Positions 10,778 to 21,245 of a stretch of DNA of 64,000 nucleotides are shown in pieces. Numbering within the stretch: position 1 is the stretch's first letter; every line of letters starts with the position of its first letter. The position numbers and the translations under genes were made by a program. The notes below the pieces were generated by a model. That model did not search any database. It saw nothing but the letters and a program-made list of their open reading frames with translations, and had not been told where the DNA came from. The stretch is from Parapristionchus giblindavisi (lineage: Eukaryota; Nematoda; Chromadorea; Rhabditida; Diplogasteridae): the NCBI GenBank assembly GCA_943737045.1, contig CALSFV010000229.1:346001-410000 (forward strand), given 5' to 3'.

Positions 10778-11101
10778 ATGGAGCGTTGGATGGCAGGCTG
10801 CACTGTGCTCGATCGAGTCTCTAACGAGCGGTTGCGGGGCTTGACTCTTGTTCAGGATTTCGTTCGAACGGCGCTGAAGAGGAAGTGGTTCTGGGTGCAC
10901 AAACTCGCTAATGATGAGTGCTCGAAGTGGAGCCGATCAGTGATCGAATGGTTTCCTCGATGCAGGAGAAAAAAAGGGAGACCCCCCACAAGATGGAGCG
11001 ACCTCTTTCGGAAGATTGTTGGATGCAACTTTCTAAGCGAAGCTAAGTGCAAGAATTGGAATTCCATGCACACCAGAGCCCTCGTCTATGCGAACTCTTG
11101 A
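10778..11101 (+). pseudogene. C-terminal remnant of a non-LTR reverse transcriptase
   Basis: The 107-residue frame reads like the region after the polymerase domain of endonuclease/reverse-transcriptase LINEs: a D-R-V-S-N-E-R motif, a K-W-x-W-x-H-K-L-A region, W-S-R-x-V-x-E-W, and the signature GRPPTRWSDLF (residues 68-78). Similar tails occur in RTE-like and related elements. The catalytic polymerase and endonuclease parts are absent, so it is a 5'-truncated copy. No clear poly(A) tail or duplication was found. Confidence 0.75.
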
Positions 11102-11500
11102 TAAATGTGTTGAAAATGTTAAGAAAATGTAAACCTTGTATTGCGCATCAACTCGTAAATTGTATGATCTCCATAAGAAGTTACTTCGTTCTTGTTTCAC
11201 ATCAATTTGTAGTGAACATGACATCCCTGATTCATTTCGTGATCATATACTAGGAGGTTCCTCACGTGTCCCTGTCCTCTATCTCTCTTATAACACGCGT
11301 GTCGTGTAAGGATCAATACAACTAACGGACAATGAAAAAAATGAAAATCTGATATAAATCATTTTTGGATAGCCATGACAGTGCCAGAGAAGATAGCGTT
11401 TCGATTTTTTGTCTAAGATCATTTTCGACGAAGATAGACACCGTTGACTGTCGGAATGCGTGGAAAAGTCTTGACTTTCACCCGCAATAGCTCGCTTTGG
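11102..11500. other. Unassigned intergenic sequence
   Basis: No gene or repeat recognised. Confidence 0.5.
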
Positions 11501-11655
11501 AATGCGAATAGCGAAAATATCGGCACTACGTCGTATGAGAACTATGCGTATGGGAACCGAAAGGATGAGAACCAATTGGATGAGAACCCACCGGATGAGA
11601 ACCCCCTTGATGGATTGTCCCGATATTTCAAAGTGTGTCGGATGAGAACTTAGCG
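11501..11655 (+). repeat. Degenerate ATGAGAACC short repeat
   Basis: The phrase ATGAGAAC or ATGGGAACC with variable spacers occurs six times, most regularly at about 13-14 base spacing near 11563-11610. The same word opens the inverted-repeat element at 39162-39297 (GGTCGAATGAGAACC), which suggests an expanded transposon terminus. Confidence 0.5.
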
Positions 11656-11794
11656 GCCATTTTATGGCAAATTTTGCGCTGATCACGAGTATGTCAGTCA
11701 AATATTTCCAAATGGGTCGCAACGCGAATGATCAGAGTATAGAATTTTTGACAGGAGATATTTCCACTGAAAAAAAAATTTCCTAGCTTATGTA

Positions 11795-11925
11795 CCCCCA
11801 AGAGAATTATTTCCGTCATATAGGGCAAAAATTCAATTATATGTAAGAGAATGTTTTCCTTATAAAAATACCTTGCATATAAGGGAATTATTGCCTAATA
11901 TGACTGGGAATAGTTCTCTTCTGGG
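11795..11925. mobile_element. Small MITE with TA duplication
   Basis: Inverted ends CCCCCAAGAGAATTATTTCC and CCCAGAAGAGAACTATTCCC (right end reversed) bound 131 bp. TA flanks both sides (11793-11794 and 11926-11927), as in Tc1/mariner-type MITEs. Confidence 0.65.
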
Positions 11926-12101
11926 TAGGCACTTGTTTCTGTGTGTAGCATAGATGCGACGTCTTGTTGTACGTTCCAACTGACGTTTATGATATAGTAC
12001 TCTATATTCTTCCTTCCTTCTTCATAACATTATTTTATATTATAAATGTTTTTTATCTTTACTTAAATATTTCTTGTATTTTCCATACACGATGATAAGG
12101 G

Positions 12102-12289
12102 ACTAGTTCTCGTTTACTAATACATTGTCTTGGGATATCTCACACTAATATCTCTTATCAATGAGTCATTTTCTATTCCTTCATTCCAAGCCACGCCCAT
12201 TCTTTTCTCTGTGTATATAAGAGATCTCGATCGATCGGTCTTTAGGATTAGCTTCACTTTATTCTTCACTGCACCAATTAAAATCTTTT
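12102..12289 (+). promoter_or_regulatory. Orphan complete promoter module
   Basis: All parts of the fascin-family promoter are present: ACTAGTTCTCGTTTACTAAT, CTCTTATCAATGAGTC, AAGCCACGCCCATTC, TATATAAGAG and the leader TTCACTTTATTCTTCACTGC, closest to gene C. At about 12290 the leader is replaced by the dispersed repeat shared with 1421-1665, and no fascin coding sequence follows. Confidence 0.65.
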
Positions 12290-12520
12290 CTTTGGGTTTT
12301 TGTGCAAACTTTGAGGCCAAACATTTTTCGATATCTTGTTTGTTCTTAAAATATTTCTTTTCTAAAGCATTAACTAAAGTAGCGACTGGAGAGAGTAAGG
12401 TCCAGAGAGTAAGAAAAAGAAGGAGTTGTCAGTTCGAGCGGAGCCGTAACGAAGAACCATTTGATATCGCTGTGGATATATACGGCGATAAAAGCTATGG
12501 TTTCAAATCTTGTAGTTATT
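12290..12520 (+). repeat. Dispersed repeat with a short conserved reading frame, copy 2
   Basis: Partner of 1421-1665. In this copy the frame is open through the whole unit (about 12130-12681) and contains the 31-residue block conserved with copy 1 (12427-12519). It joins directly to a fascin-family promoter, so if that promoter works it could drive a transcript through this repeat. Confidence 0.6.
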
Positions 12521-12874
12521 TACAAAAAAAGTCCCCGATTACATCAGAGGCCTCAACTATATGCATGCAATTCATTGGCTCCTTTCAAACTTCTTTGAAC
12601 ATGGATCATCTCCATTTTCTGGTGTTTTCAGGTTTATTGATCGATTCTAGTTTCTCTACTTATTACATTCACCGCCTATAATGCACAATGTTATTGCGAA
12701 TGATCCATCTCTTCAATCTACCAGATTGTCAACTCATGCGGTTATTCGTTTAAGAAAAATAAAAGAGGTAGCGGTCCCAATCCGCGTTTTTATTCATTGA
12801 TTTTATTCCCTCAATATTCGTTTGCACAACTTTTTGACTTTTTTTAAGAATCCTTAATTCAAGTGAAATATTGG
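12521..12874. other. Unassigned sequence
   Basis: No gene or repeat recognised. Confidence 0.5.
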
Positions 12875-13218
12875 AGATGTACCTTATTCAGAATTTTTTC
12901 CACTTTAAAATGGTAAATGACCACATGAGTTTTGCTGAAATTCTTTCTTGTCATGAATTGTTTTGAGCCAAAATATACAAAGTAATGAAAGATAATTTTC
13001 TAGTTCGGCCACTTTGACGACCTTCAGCATGGGAAAATACTTATGCTAATCAGAATTTTTTTCTCTTTCACCGAGTATATCACACGATAGACATCGTTGT
13101 AATTTTTGTATCACATAAGCTGTTTTGGTCATATCAGATTGAAAGTTACTTTCGTACTCGCTAAAATATTACTGTTCAACGTAAACTGAGATGTACCTTA
13201 TTCAGATTTTTTTGCACT
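12875..13218 (+). repeat. Tandem duplication, copy 1 and the start of copy 2
   Basis: GGAGATGTACCTTATTCAGA at 12875 recurs at 13189, and the rest of the unit (ACATGAGTTTTGCTGAAA to GTTACTTTCGTACTC) recurs at 16920-17161. The second copy of this unit of about 314 bp is split by the foldback at 13223-16910. Confidence 0.85.
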
Positions 13219-13804
13219 TTAAGAGAGACTACCTGGCTCAAGTGACATTCTCTTGGCACTTGGCATAAAAGTGATATGAACCGATCGGGCTCAAATCGTG
13301 CATAGCTGTAGTATGGGGTGGCATGAGCTCACAGACGAAGTTTGGTTTTTGGATCTTCTCCTTCGCTAAATAACGAAAGTTCGATATAATGGCATCAAAA
13401 TTTCAAAGTTTAGGGATTCGCTCGATATGTGTATGCAACGATAATAAGCAATAATAAGCAGGTAAATTCCACCAAGTTTCATCCTGATCCAAAACCGTGA
13501 AACCCTGAAAAAATTTAAAAACCATTTAAAAAAATATTGTTTTATTTTTCCTATAATTTCCTATCGGTGAGGGTCATTTTTTATTCCTTCAATTTGATGA
13601 GTCTTCATTAGTGTAACTACTTTATGAAAATGAGTTAAAACAAATTGGGAAAAAGTTGCCTTGTTCCCGAAAAACCATGATTAATTCGCCTTTTTATTGC
13701 AAACTGATCCGATTAAGAGACCGGCTCGGTAAGACTCGAGCATGGTCCGGACATTCGCCAAGACTTTCGATCTGGGCCTCAATACTTTCATCATAGACAA
13801 TCTA

Positions 13805-15058
13805 TTAGGTTGAGTCATAAGTCTTGTCGCATTTTGGAGGGGTATGTTTGTGCCATCACTGCTCAGTCGTACGTTATCAATTACCCCGTCCGTTCTGGCA
13901 CTAAATAAATCACTACTACTACTCCTTGAGCATACTAGTGAATTGTGCCTACGTCGAGTCTAATAGCTGAAATGCTTCTTCAATTCGTTCCCAGTTTTGC
14001 GCACATGTGACTGATCATGCTGTTTTCTTCCTATTCTAGCTCAAACATCCCGATGTTCACATCCGTATGGCGGTAGTATACAACACTAAAGCCCCTAGTA
14101 CGCAGACAGTGCAACATTGGTTCAAACGCTTCGAAGAAGGGAGTACGACGTCAAAGGTCCGGACGGCCCCCGAGCTGGACTTGGACGTGCTGGAGCAGCA
14201 CGTCCAAGCGGACTCCTATGCTTCCACCCGTGATATGGCGACGAGTCTTAGGGTAAGCCAACACACCATCGTTGGTTGCCTACAGGATCTTGGCAAGGTC
14301 CAGAATTTGGGTCGATGGTTACCCCACCGACTGTCGGACAAGCAGAAGAACCACCGTGCGAACCAGTGTCTGAATCTAATTTCGTACGCTCGTACAACGG
14401 CTTGGATCGACGGGATCATGACTGGAGATGAAAAGTGGATCCTTTACGACAAGGTAGTCCTTCGGCCTCAGTGGATCGATCGAGATGATTAGCCCAATTT
14501 CATCGCAAAATCCGAACTTCACCAGAAAAAGATCATGCTGTCTGAATGGTGGGGCAGAAGCGTTTTGCTGCATTGGGAGCTGCTCCCGCAGGGGTCGGCT
14601 ATTATGGTCCCGGTATACTCTCACCAACTACTGACCCTGAAGTCCAAGGACCCCTCCGTTCCCTGGCTGCTCGACCGGATTCACTTCCAGCACAACAACG
14701 CCCGACCTCATCTGGCAAGGACGATCAAAAAAGCCCTGTTGGACTTTGGCTGGCACGTCGTCCCCCACCCGTCCTATTCGCCCGACGTGGCTCCTAGCGA
14801 TTAACGCTTGTTTTTCGATATGCAGTGCACTCTCGGAGGAATACACTTCAATAATCAGCGGGATGTCGAAATCTGACTGACCAACTACTTTGCCTCCTAG
14901 TCCTTCTGGGAGCACAGTATCCACAAGCTGCCCGAACTTTAGAGGAAGTGTGTCGACGCAGACGGCGCTTACTTTGATTGATTTGCTTTTGCCGAGATAA
15001 AGTTATTTAAATTTGTTTAAAGTGCCAAAAATGCGACAAGACTTATGACTCAACCTAA
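13805..15058 (+). mobile_element. mariner transposon, 1.25 kb
   Basis: Perfect terminal inverted repeats TTAGGTTGAGTCATAAGTCT (continuing CTTGTCGCAT) lie at both ends, with TA duplications at 13803-13804 and 15059-15060. Its length is standard for mariner. It encodes a broken transposase (next entry). Confidence 0.93.
14067..14990 (+). pseudogene. mariner transposase, inactivated
   Basis: The frame shows the mariner order: helix-turn-helix with QHWFKRFEEG, the linker RWLPHRLS (usual WVPHEL), the first catalytic Asp in TGDEKW, and the end motif YSPDVAPSD. The second catalytic Asp is replaced by Asn (QHNNARPH instead of HDNARPH). In-frame stops occur near 14490, 14802, 14873, 14895 and 14941. 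The frame otherwise stays in register, so decay is by substitution. The extreme N terminus upstream of 14067 is unclear. The ends are intact, so the copy could still be moved by a working enzyme elsewhere. Confidence 0.9.
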
Positions 15059-15231
15059 TAGCTATCGTATCCTATAATAATGTGGTGAAATTCTCGGAAA
15101 ATTCAGGTACGTGCATTACCAACCATTACGGTAATTCGAGTTATGGTATCCATAAAAATAAAAGTTGGCTCACTGTTGATATAATGCCAAATAGTATTTG
15201 GTCTTGGATCGTCATGAATATTTCGACCTCA

Positions 15232-15272
15232 GCCATTCTCAACCATGAACCCCGGGTCATGGTTGAGAATCA
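15232..15272. repeat. Short near-perfect hairpin
   Basis: ATTCTCAACCATGA, a CCCCGGG centre, then TCATGGTTGAGAAT. A GACCCCGGGGTCATG-like core also occurs in the 3267-5219 foldback (near 4170 and 4625). Confidence 0.7.
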
Positions 15273-16914
15273 TGGGTCGACAGAAAAAAAATTAGTTCGT
15301 GATTCCTGACGGTTACGGTAGTGCAGTATAGTACACTCCTACTGATAACAATGGTACAGCTTTGGTTGCTGTACGCCACCTTCCAACCGATTTATATGAA
15401 AGAAACATATAAATTTTCAAGTTTGATGATTTGAAAAATAAATTCTAGATCTGCGAAACGACGATTCTTCACGTGGCAGTTGTTTTCCCAAACGGACATG
15501 CATCAGCCACCATCCGCCCTATGAATCAACTTGACTTGACGGTCGACAGAATGCGGGAGTTGAAAAAATAAAAATAAAATAATTAATTTTCTCAATTTTT
15601 TTAAAATGTAGTCTGAGTCTATTTGTATTTTTTTCCTATGTGCGCGCATCACTACTAGTAAAAGAACATAATCAAGCTACCTCTTACTCTTGCGAATTTC
15701 AAGAAATTTAATTTTCGATTTTTGCAATTTGCACATATCTCACATTCTGTTGCAATTTTCGATGCCTGCGAAATGGTGGCTGGCCAAGGGAATATTACCA
15801 CCATGTACACAATCGTCAGGGCTACAATATGCACTATTCCATTACTGGGGCTAGCGCTTCAACGAGGGTAGAAGAAGAAAAATCTGAAAATCAGACACGA
15901 AAAAACATATTCAGAACGATATGATATTATGTTCAGCAGTGTTTGTAAGAGTGAATGACATGTTATTCACCAATAAAAATAAATAAAAGTACTAGCTGTC
16001 ACGATTGAAAAGTTATGAATTTTTCAATTTTTTTTATTTTATGAAACATATGTGAGCCGGGTTTGAGCCCAGGGGCATTTTCACTATAACTTTCATCGGT
16101 CTCCCCCCGGTATGTGTCCATGATGAAAGTATTGAGGCCCAGATCGAAAGTCTTGGCGAATGTCCGGCAGGGGGTCAAAATGCTCGAGTCTTACCGAGCC
16201 GGTATCTTAAACGTGTGCCGGATACGGTAATGCAAATGCGGAAATTCAAAATTCGGCAATAACTGTTTGTTTTCATTTGGTTTCGGTATTATATTATTGT
16301 TTTCTTTTATCATTTGCTTGTTATATGAATATCTGAGAAGTAATATCACAATATTTTTCGAAAAACAATGTGAATTTTGAATTTTTGAATTTGCATAACC
16401 GTAACCGGCAAATGCTTATTCGCTCAGTTCGCGATAAAAAGGCTCATTAATCATGGTTTTTCGGGAATAAGGCAACTTTCTCCCAATTTGTTTTAATTCA
16501 TTTTCATACAGCAGTTACACTAATGAATGCTCGTCAAATTGAAGAAATAAAAAATGACCCTCACCGATAGGAAATTATAGGGAAAAAAAACAAAAATTTG
16601 TAAATGGTTTTTAAATTTTTTCTGAGTTTCACGGTTTTGGATCGGGATGAAACTTTTTGGAATTAACCTGCTTATTATTGCCCATCGTACACATATCGAG
16701 CGAATCCCTAAACTTTGAAATTATGATGCCATTTTATCGAACTTACGTTATTTAGCGAAGGAGCAGATATGACGAACCCTAACTCCATCTGTGAACTCAT
16801 GCCACCCCATACTACAGCTATGCACAATTTGGGCCCGATCGGTTCCTTTCACTTTTTGGCCAAGTGCCAAGCCATAAGCAAAATATGTTCACTGAGTCAG
16901 ATAGTCTCTCTTAA

Positions 16915-17161
16915 AATGGTATAAGACAACATGAGTTTTGCTGAAAATCTTTCTTGTCATGAATTGTTTAAAATACACAAATTAATGAAAGATAATTTTC
17001 TAGTTCGGCCACTTTGACAACCTTCATCATGGGAAAATACTTATGCTAAATAATCAGATTTTTTTCTCTTTCACCGAGTATATCACACGATAGACATCGT
17101 TGTAATTTTTGTATCACATAAGCTGTTTTGGTCATATCAGAGTGAAAGTTACTTTCGTACT
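16915..17161 (+). repeat. Tandem duplication, remainder of copy 2
   Basis: Continues the 314-bp unit interrupted at 13218 by the TTAA foldback; nearly identical to 12897-13163. Confidence 0.85.
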
Positions 17162-17676
17162 CCGTTCAATCTGGCCGCGCTAAATGATTTCTGTTCTGAC
17201 GTGGAAGGAATGTTAATATGATATAAACTGTTATTTTATTATCTGAAGAATACATCGATTTTTGTTTATTGAAATCACCGATTGCGCCACGATAACATGG
17301 TTTAGTTTCACCTTCCCTTGTGTGCACAAACGTCAAACGATGGAATAACGTCATAGCTAACGGATAAGCACTAGTGTTTTGCTGTTTTATGTTTTGCTAA
17401 TCGGGAGAAACCTTTGCATGACAACACATAAAATACTATTTCCGTGTTCCTGTCCAACGAGATAGCATAGAACTATAAAGAGACCACCCATGATGTATCT
17501 CTCTGCCTTTTACTACAATTTATCCGCATTAACTCGGATTACTCAAAGAGTACATAAACTTTTTTGCAATGACTAACGATCACATCACAAGAATGGCACG
17601 TGTCGTCTCAGGAATTTTGATAGTAACGACCTTCTTCTCGTCGTGTCGTGCAATGGTTACGGTTTCTTCTGTGACG
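17162..17676. other. Unassigned sequence
   Basis: No supported gene or repeat. Confidence 0.5.
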
Positions 17677-17989
17677 TCACACGAAAGAGAAAGTAGGTTT
17701 TATATTTAAAGTAAAAAAATTGCCGTATCTTGTCACTGCTAAACATTTAAGAAAATATTGACACTGATTTCGAGTTTTACTAGTTTATTTTTTTAAATAA
17801 TCAAAAAAATTGATCTCACCTTCGCCCATCCACCTCTTCTTTAATTTTGATCTTTCACATATTTTCTTGCACTCGAACACTTTGTACTTGTTGAAACACC
17901 CTTGTGGTGTACGATAATTTAAAAAAATAAAATATTCGCCTATATTCTTGATGGATTCCGTTTTTTCAGTCAAATGTGCTAATACATTC
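17677..17989 (-). CDS. Last two exons of a small cysteine-containing protein (tentative)
   Basis: Two minus-strand exons fit together: 17989-17820 (acceptor CTTAG, donor AAG/GTGAGA) and 17738-17677 (acceptor GTTTAG, stop TGA). Joining leaves the phase intact (1 base plus 2 bases). The first exon holds GCFNKYKVFECKKICE, whose C-x8-C-x3-C spacing recalls the end of a shrunken Kunitz domain; that likeness is weak. No start codon or signal peptide exon was found upstream. It could be a gene fragment or chance, although the splice-phase agreement argues for a real origin. Confidence 0.35.
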
Positions 17990-18389
17990 CTAAGATCATG
18001 CAAGAGAAAGATTTACTGCTGCAAGTTTCTCTATCCTCTGCCATGTTCTTCCAATCGGTTAGTCATTCTTGCCCGTCATACTTACTAGAGTTGGCTATTC
18101 GAGGGTTGCAAACCCGTAATTTCTCTCCTTCCCCTCCCTCGGAGGTTGCGCGCCCTCAATGATTTTACGAGCGATTTCGAGCAACCCCGAATTGCCAACT
18201 CTATGCCATCATAAAATGACGAAATTCAGATTTGTGTTCTCGAGTTTGTAACGGAGTTCAAACTTCCATGAAAACTCGAGAACTCAAACTGAATGTTCAC
18301 ACTAGAGAATAACTCTACTTTCTCTTCCAGTGATTGGATCTTTTATGTACTGATAGAATCATAATAATATTAATCAGAAAATGTTTCAG
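17990..18389. other. Unassigned sequence
   Basis: No gene or repeat recognised. Confidence 0.5.
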
Positions 18390-18561
18390 CAAGGTAACTC
18401 AGTCGAGATGGAAAGGATTCTTCGAAGATTGGATCGACCGAGATTACAAAGATTCTATGATGAATATCTCACTGGACCGTAAATATCTAAAAATAATTTA
18501 TTTATTATATATTTTATTCCAAAGCAAGAGATTAGAGGAGTCATGGATGTCTCCATTATAG
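18390..18561 (+). pseudogene. Exon-like fragment, copy 2
   Basis: After ATGTTTCAG the frame reads SRWKGFFEDWIDRDYKDSMM and runs to a stop at 18561. It is related to the minus-strand block at 2164-2263. Differences between the copies are mostly conservative in this frame. The 3' end abuts the foldback at 18582. The parent gene is not recognised. Confidence 0.4.
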
Positions 18562-18581
18562 ATGAGAATAAGGAGAATAGT

Positions 18582-19052
18582 TATCGTACATGTAAAAATA
18601 GTTGTATCATGAACGGTGTGAATGGATCTGAACGGATCAGGCCGATCAAATGGGATTGTGAGCGAGCCGGCGATTTTCGTTATTTTTCTTTCTTTTCATT
18701 GTTTTTCTTTTCATCGAATCTACTATATTGAAATACATTAGGCCAAAATATTGCCATTTAACAAAAATCATCATTTTCGCGAGGAATAAATTGCTCCAAT
18801 GAACCAAAATTGACCCATTTATTCTGCGTATAATCGGAACTATTTATTCATTTGTAAAGCAATGATTTTTGCTAAATGGCAATATTTAGGCGTGATTTCT
18901 TTCAATACAGTAGATTCGAAGGGAAGAAAAACAATGAAAAGAAAGAAAAATAACGAAAATTGCCTTCTCGCTCACAATCCCGTTTGATCGGCCTGATCCG
19001 TTCAGATCCATTCACACCGTTCATGGTACTATTATTTTTACATGTACGATAC
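18582..19052. mobile_element. Inverted-repeat element, 0.47 kb
   Basis: Arms of about 220 bp (from TATCGTACATGTAAAAATAG inward) are reverse complements around a centre near 18820. Both contain GTGAATGGATCTGAACGGAT and TATTTTTCTTTCTTTTCATT. No target duplication was resolved. Open frames on both strands across it are mirror images of each other. Confidence 0.75.
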
Positions 19053-19387
19053 ATGTTTCTTCCAGAGAATTTAAAAAAAAAAGAAATTCTCCTCGCTCTA
19101 CACTCTCGCCTCACTTTTTTTCGTTACGCTACTTTTGATCTTTTTCTTACAGAACAAATGTATTAATAATTATCTTATTTCCAGTTGTCAACCATATCGT
19201 CGACTACTCACGGAACGAGGTCTTTCATAAAGAAACGTTTTCCGAATTTCCTCAGGATAGGATACAGTTAATCTCTTCTTTAATGTTTCAATCAGTATAT
19301 AATATTATGCATTATCTTTTCGTTTTTACACCATTTAGAGATAAATATATTTAGGATCACTTAAATTCGTGGCATTCATAGGGATAA

Positions 19388-21241
19388 GAGAGCCTGTCTG
19401 AGGGAACTCACATCCGAGGTGACATAGCGAAAAATAAATATTTTTGTTTGATGTGGAATAAAATAGTACACTGCCAGGTGACCTCAGCCACACATATGAG
19501 AAAGTTTGATTTTGTGTCTGAAGGTTACTGTAAGCGAAAATGTTCATTTGGTCGAAAAAATTATTTCGGTTCCCAAGCATCCGATCGACTCGGGAGTGGT
19601 ACCAATCGATTCCTCGAGCGAATACAAGCAACTTTTAATCCGATCGCTTTTTAGTCAGGACTTCGAAGAATCGAGTTATTACGAAAACAAACTTTTGAAC
19701 GTTAATTTCTATGCGACGGTTCTCTAGGAGGAAGAAATTAAATTTGCTTAAATAGTTCTACACTTAATTACCTTCCTTATATTTAAATATGAAGGCAAAC
19801 AAACCTGGTCAAATTTGGTTACGAAAGCAAAATATGACAGCAACTCGGTAAAAAAGTCACTTCACGATCCTTAGTGCGCTTGTCATACTGTGGACACCAG
19901 TCTCTTTTCACGCCTCTATGCCCGGACTCCCCCTATAGGTTCAATTTATTTCGTTTTTACATGTTTTTTTTACTTAAAATTAAAACACACACTAGGGGGA
20001 AAACATTTAAAAACGGAATAAATTGAGCAAGAATAAACCAATTAATGGTGCAGGGTATAAAGCTGTGAATAAGAAAATATGACAAGGCACCAATTGCTAT
20101 AGAACCTTTTTAAAGAAAGAAGAAAGTAAATATGCTTAAAACGTTCGACATCTAATACCAAACCTTATATTAAAATATGAAGACCAACAAAAGAGGTCAA
20201 GTTTGTATTTGAACGCAAAATATGACAGTGACTCAGTCTAAGACTACTTCACGATATTATTTTGGTGCCTTGTCACTCTGGTGTTGAAATCCATGCATGA
20301 TCACGGATACGAGTATAATCATGCATGATTCGACATTAAATGCATGATCATACATGGGATATCCACGGTTCGATATCATACATGGATTCTTCGTGATCGT
20401 GTATAGATTTTCCGTGATCTTGCATGGAGTCTCAAAATCCACGCATGATCACGGATAACCCATGCATGATTCGAGTATTTTCCATGCTAGATCATGTCAT
20501 TAATTGCACGAATTTTACTTGAATCATGCATGGATTCAAACGCCAGAGCATATTGTCTTATTCACGGCTCTATACCCGGCCCCATTAATTGGTTTATTTT
20601 TGCTCAATTTATTCTGTTTTTAAATGTTTCCCCCCTATTGTGTGTTTTAATTTTAAGTAAAAAACATGTAAAAACGAAATAAATTAAACCTATAGGGGGA
20701 GTCTGGGCATAGAGCCGTGAAAAGAGACTGGTCTCTACAGTATGACAGGCGCACTAAGGATTGTGAAGTGACTTTTTTACCGAGTTGCTGTCATATTTTG
20801 CTTTCGTAACCAAATTTGACCAGGTTTGTTTGCCTTCATATTTAAATATAAGGTAGGTAATTAAGTGTAGAACGATTTAAGCAAATTTAATTTCTTCCTC
20901 CTAGAGAACCGTCGCATAGAAATTAACGTTCAACAGTTTGTTTTCGTAATAACTCGATTCTTCGAAGTCCTGACTAAAAAGCGGTCGGAGTAAAAGTTGC
21001 TTGTATTCGCATGAGGAATCGATTGGTACCACTCCCGAGTTCATCGGATGTTTGGATAATTGTTTCGACCAAATGAACATTTTCGCTTACAGTAACCTTC
21101 AGACACAAAATCAAACATTCTCATATGTGTGGCTGAGGTCATCTGGTAGTGTACTATTTTATTCCACATCAAACAAAAATATTTATTTTTCGCTATGTCA
21201 CCACCCCCGGGCAGAATGTCAATTCCCTCAGACATGCTCTC
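19388..21241. mobile_element. GAGAG-ended foldback transposon, 1.85 kb
   Basis: The direct 4-base flank ATAA (19384-19387 and 21242-21245) bounds termini GAGAGCCTGTCTGAGGGAA and GAGAGCATGTCTGAGGGAA (reversed). Arms of about 690 bp (19388-20085 and 20555-21241) are reverse complements, with a 16-base segment (TTCTGCCCGGGGGTGG, as read in the left-arm direction) present only in the right arm. The loop is occupied by the ATGCATGATCACGG element (next entry). The TTAA-like target and GAGAG terminus link it to the TTAA foldbacks. Partial copies lie at 324-572 and 40152-40640. Confidence 0.88.
20280..20544. mobile_element. ATCCATGCATGATCACGG element in the foldback loop
   Basis: Ends GGTGTTGAAATCCATGCATG and GGCGTTTGAATCCATGCATG (reversed) enclose many internal ATGCATGATC and TCCGTGAT words. 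A related copy lies at 61842-62064. No coding capacity. Confidence 0.65.
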
Positions 21242-21245
21242 ATAA

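Larger units (their letters stand above)
13717..16206. mobile_element. Inner TTAA foldback
   Basis: It is inserted in the outer foldback at TTAA (13713-13716 and 16207-16210). Inverted termini of about 90 bp begin GA(G/T)ACCGGCTCGGTAAGACT and include TTTCGATCTGGGCCTCAATA. The terminus matches those of 2332 and 5749, so it belongs to the same family with shorter arms. A mariner interrupts it; 15059-16090 is non-coding filler, including a short perfect hairpin near 15250. Confidence 0.9.
13223..16910. mobile_element. Outer TTAA foldback of a nested stack
   Basis: TTAA at 13219-13222 and 16911-16914 flanks termini GAGAGACTACCTGGCTCA and GAGAGACTATCTGACTCA (reversed). Arms 13223-13712 and 16430-16910 are reverse complements. 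The unbroken tandem copy at 12890 (CACTTTAAAATGG) supplies the empty site and confirms that TTAA was duplicated. The middle is occupied by a second foldback. No transposase belongs to the outer element. Confidence 0.9.

Noticed and set aside
11288..11722. 144-codon minus-strand frame
   Set aside because: Covers the ATGAGAACC repeat, giving an Ile/Val/Leu-Ile repeat pattern; no homology or splice sites.
18543..19114. Mirror-image frames reading NGVNGSERIRPIK on both strands
   Set aside because: They are the two arms of an inverted-repeat element, not two genes.
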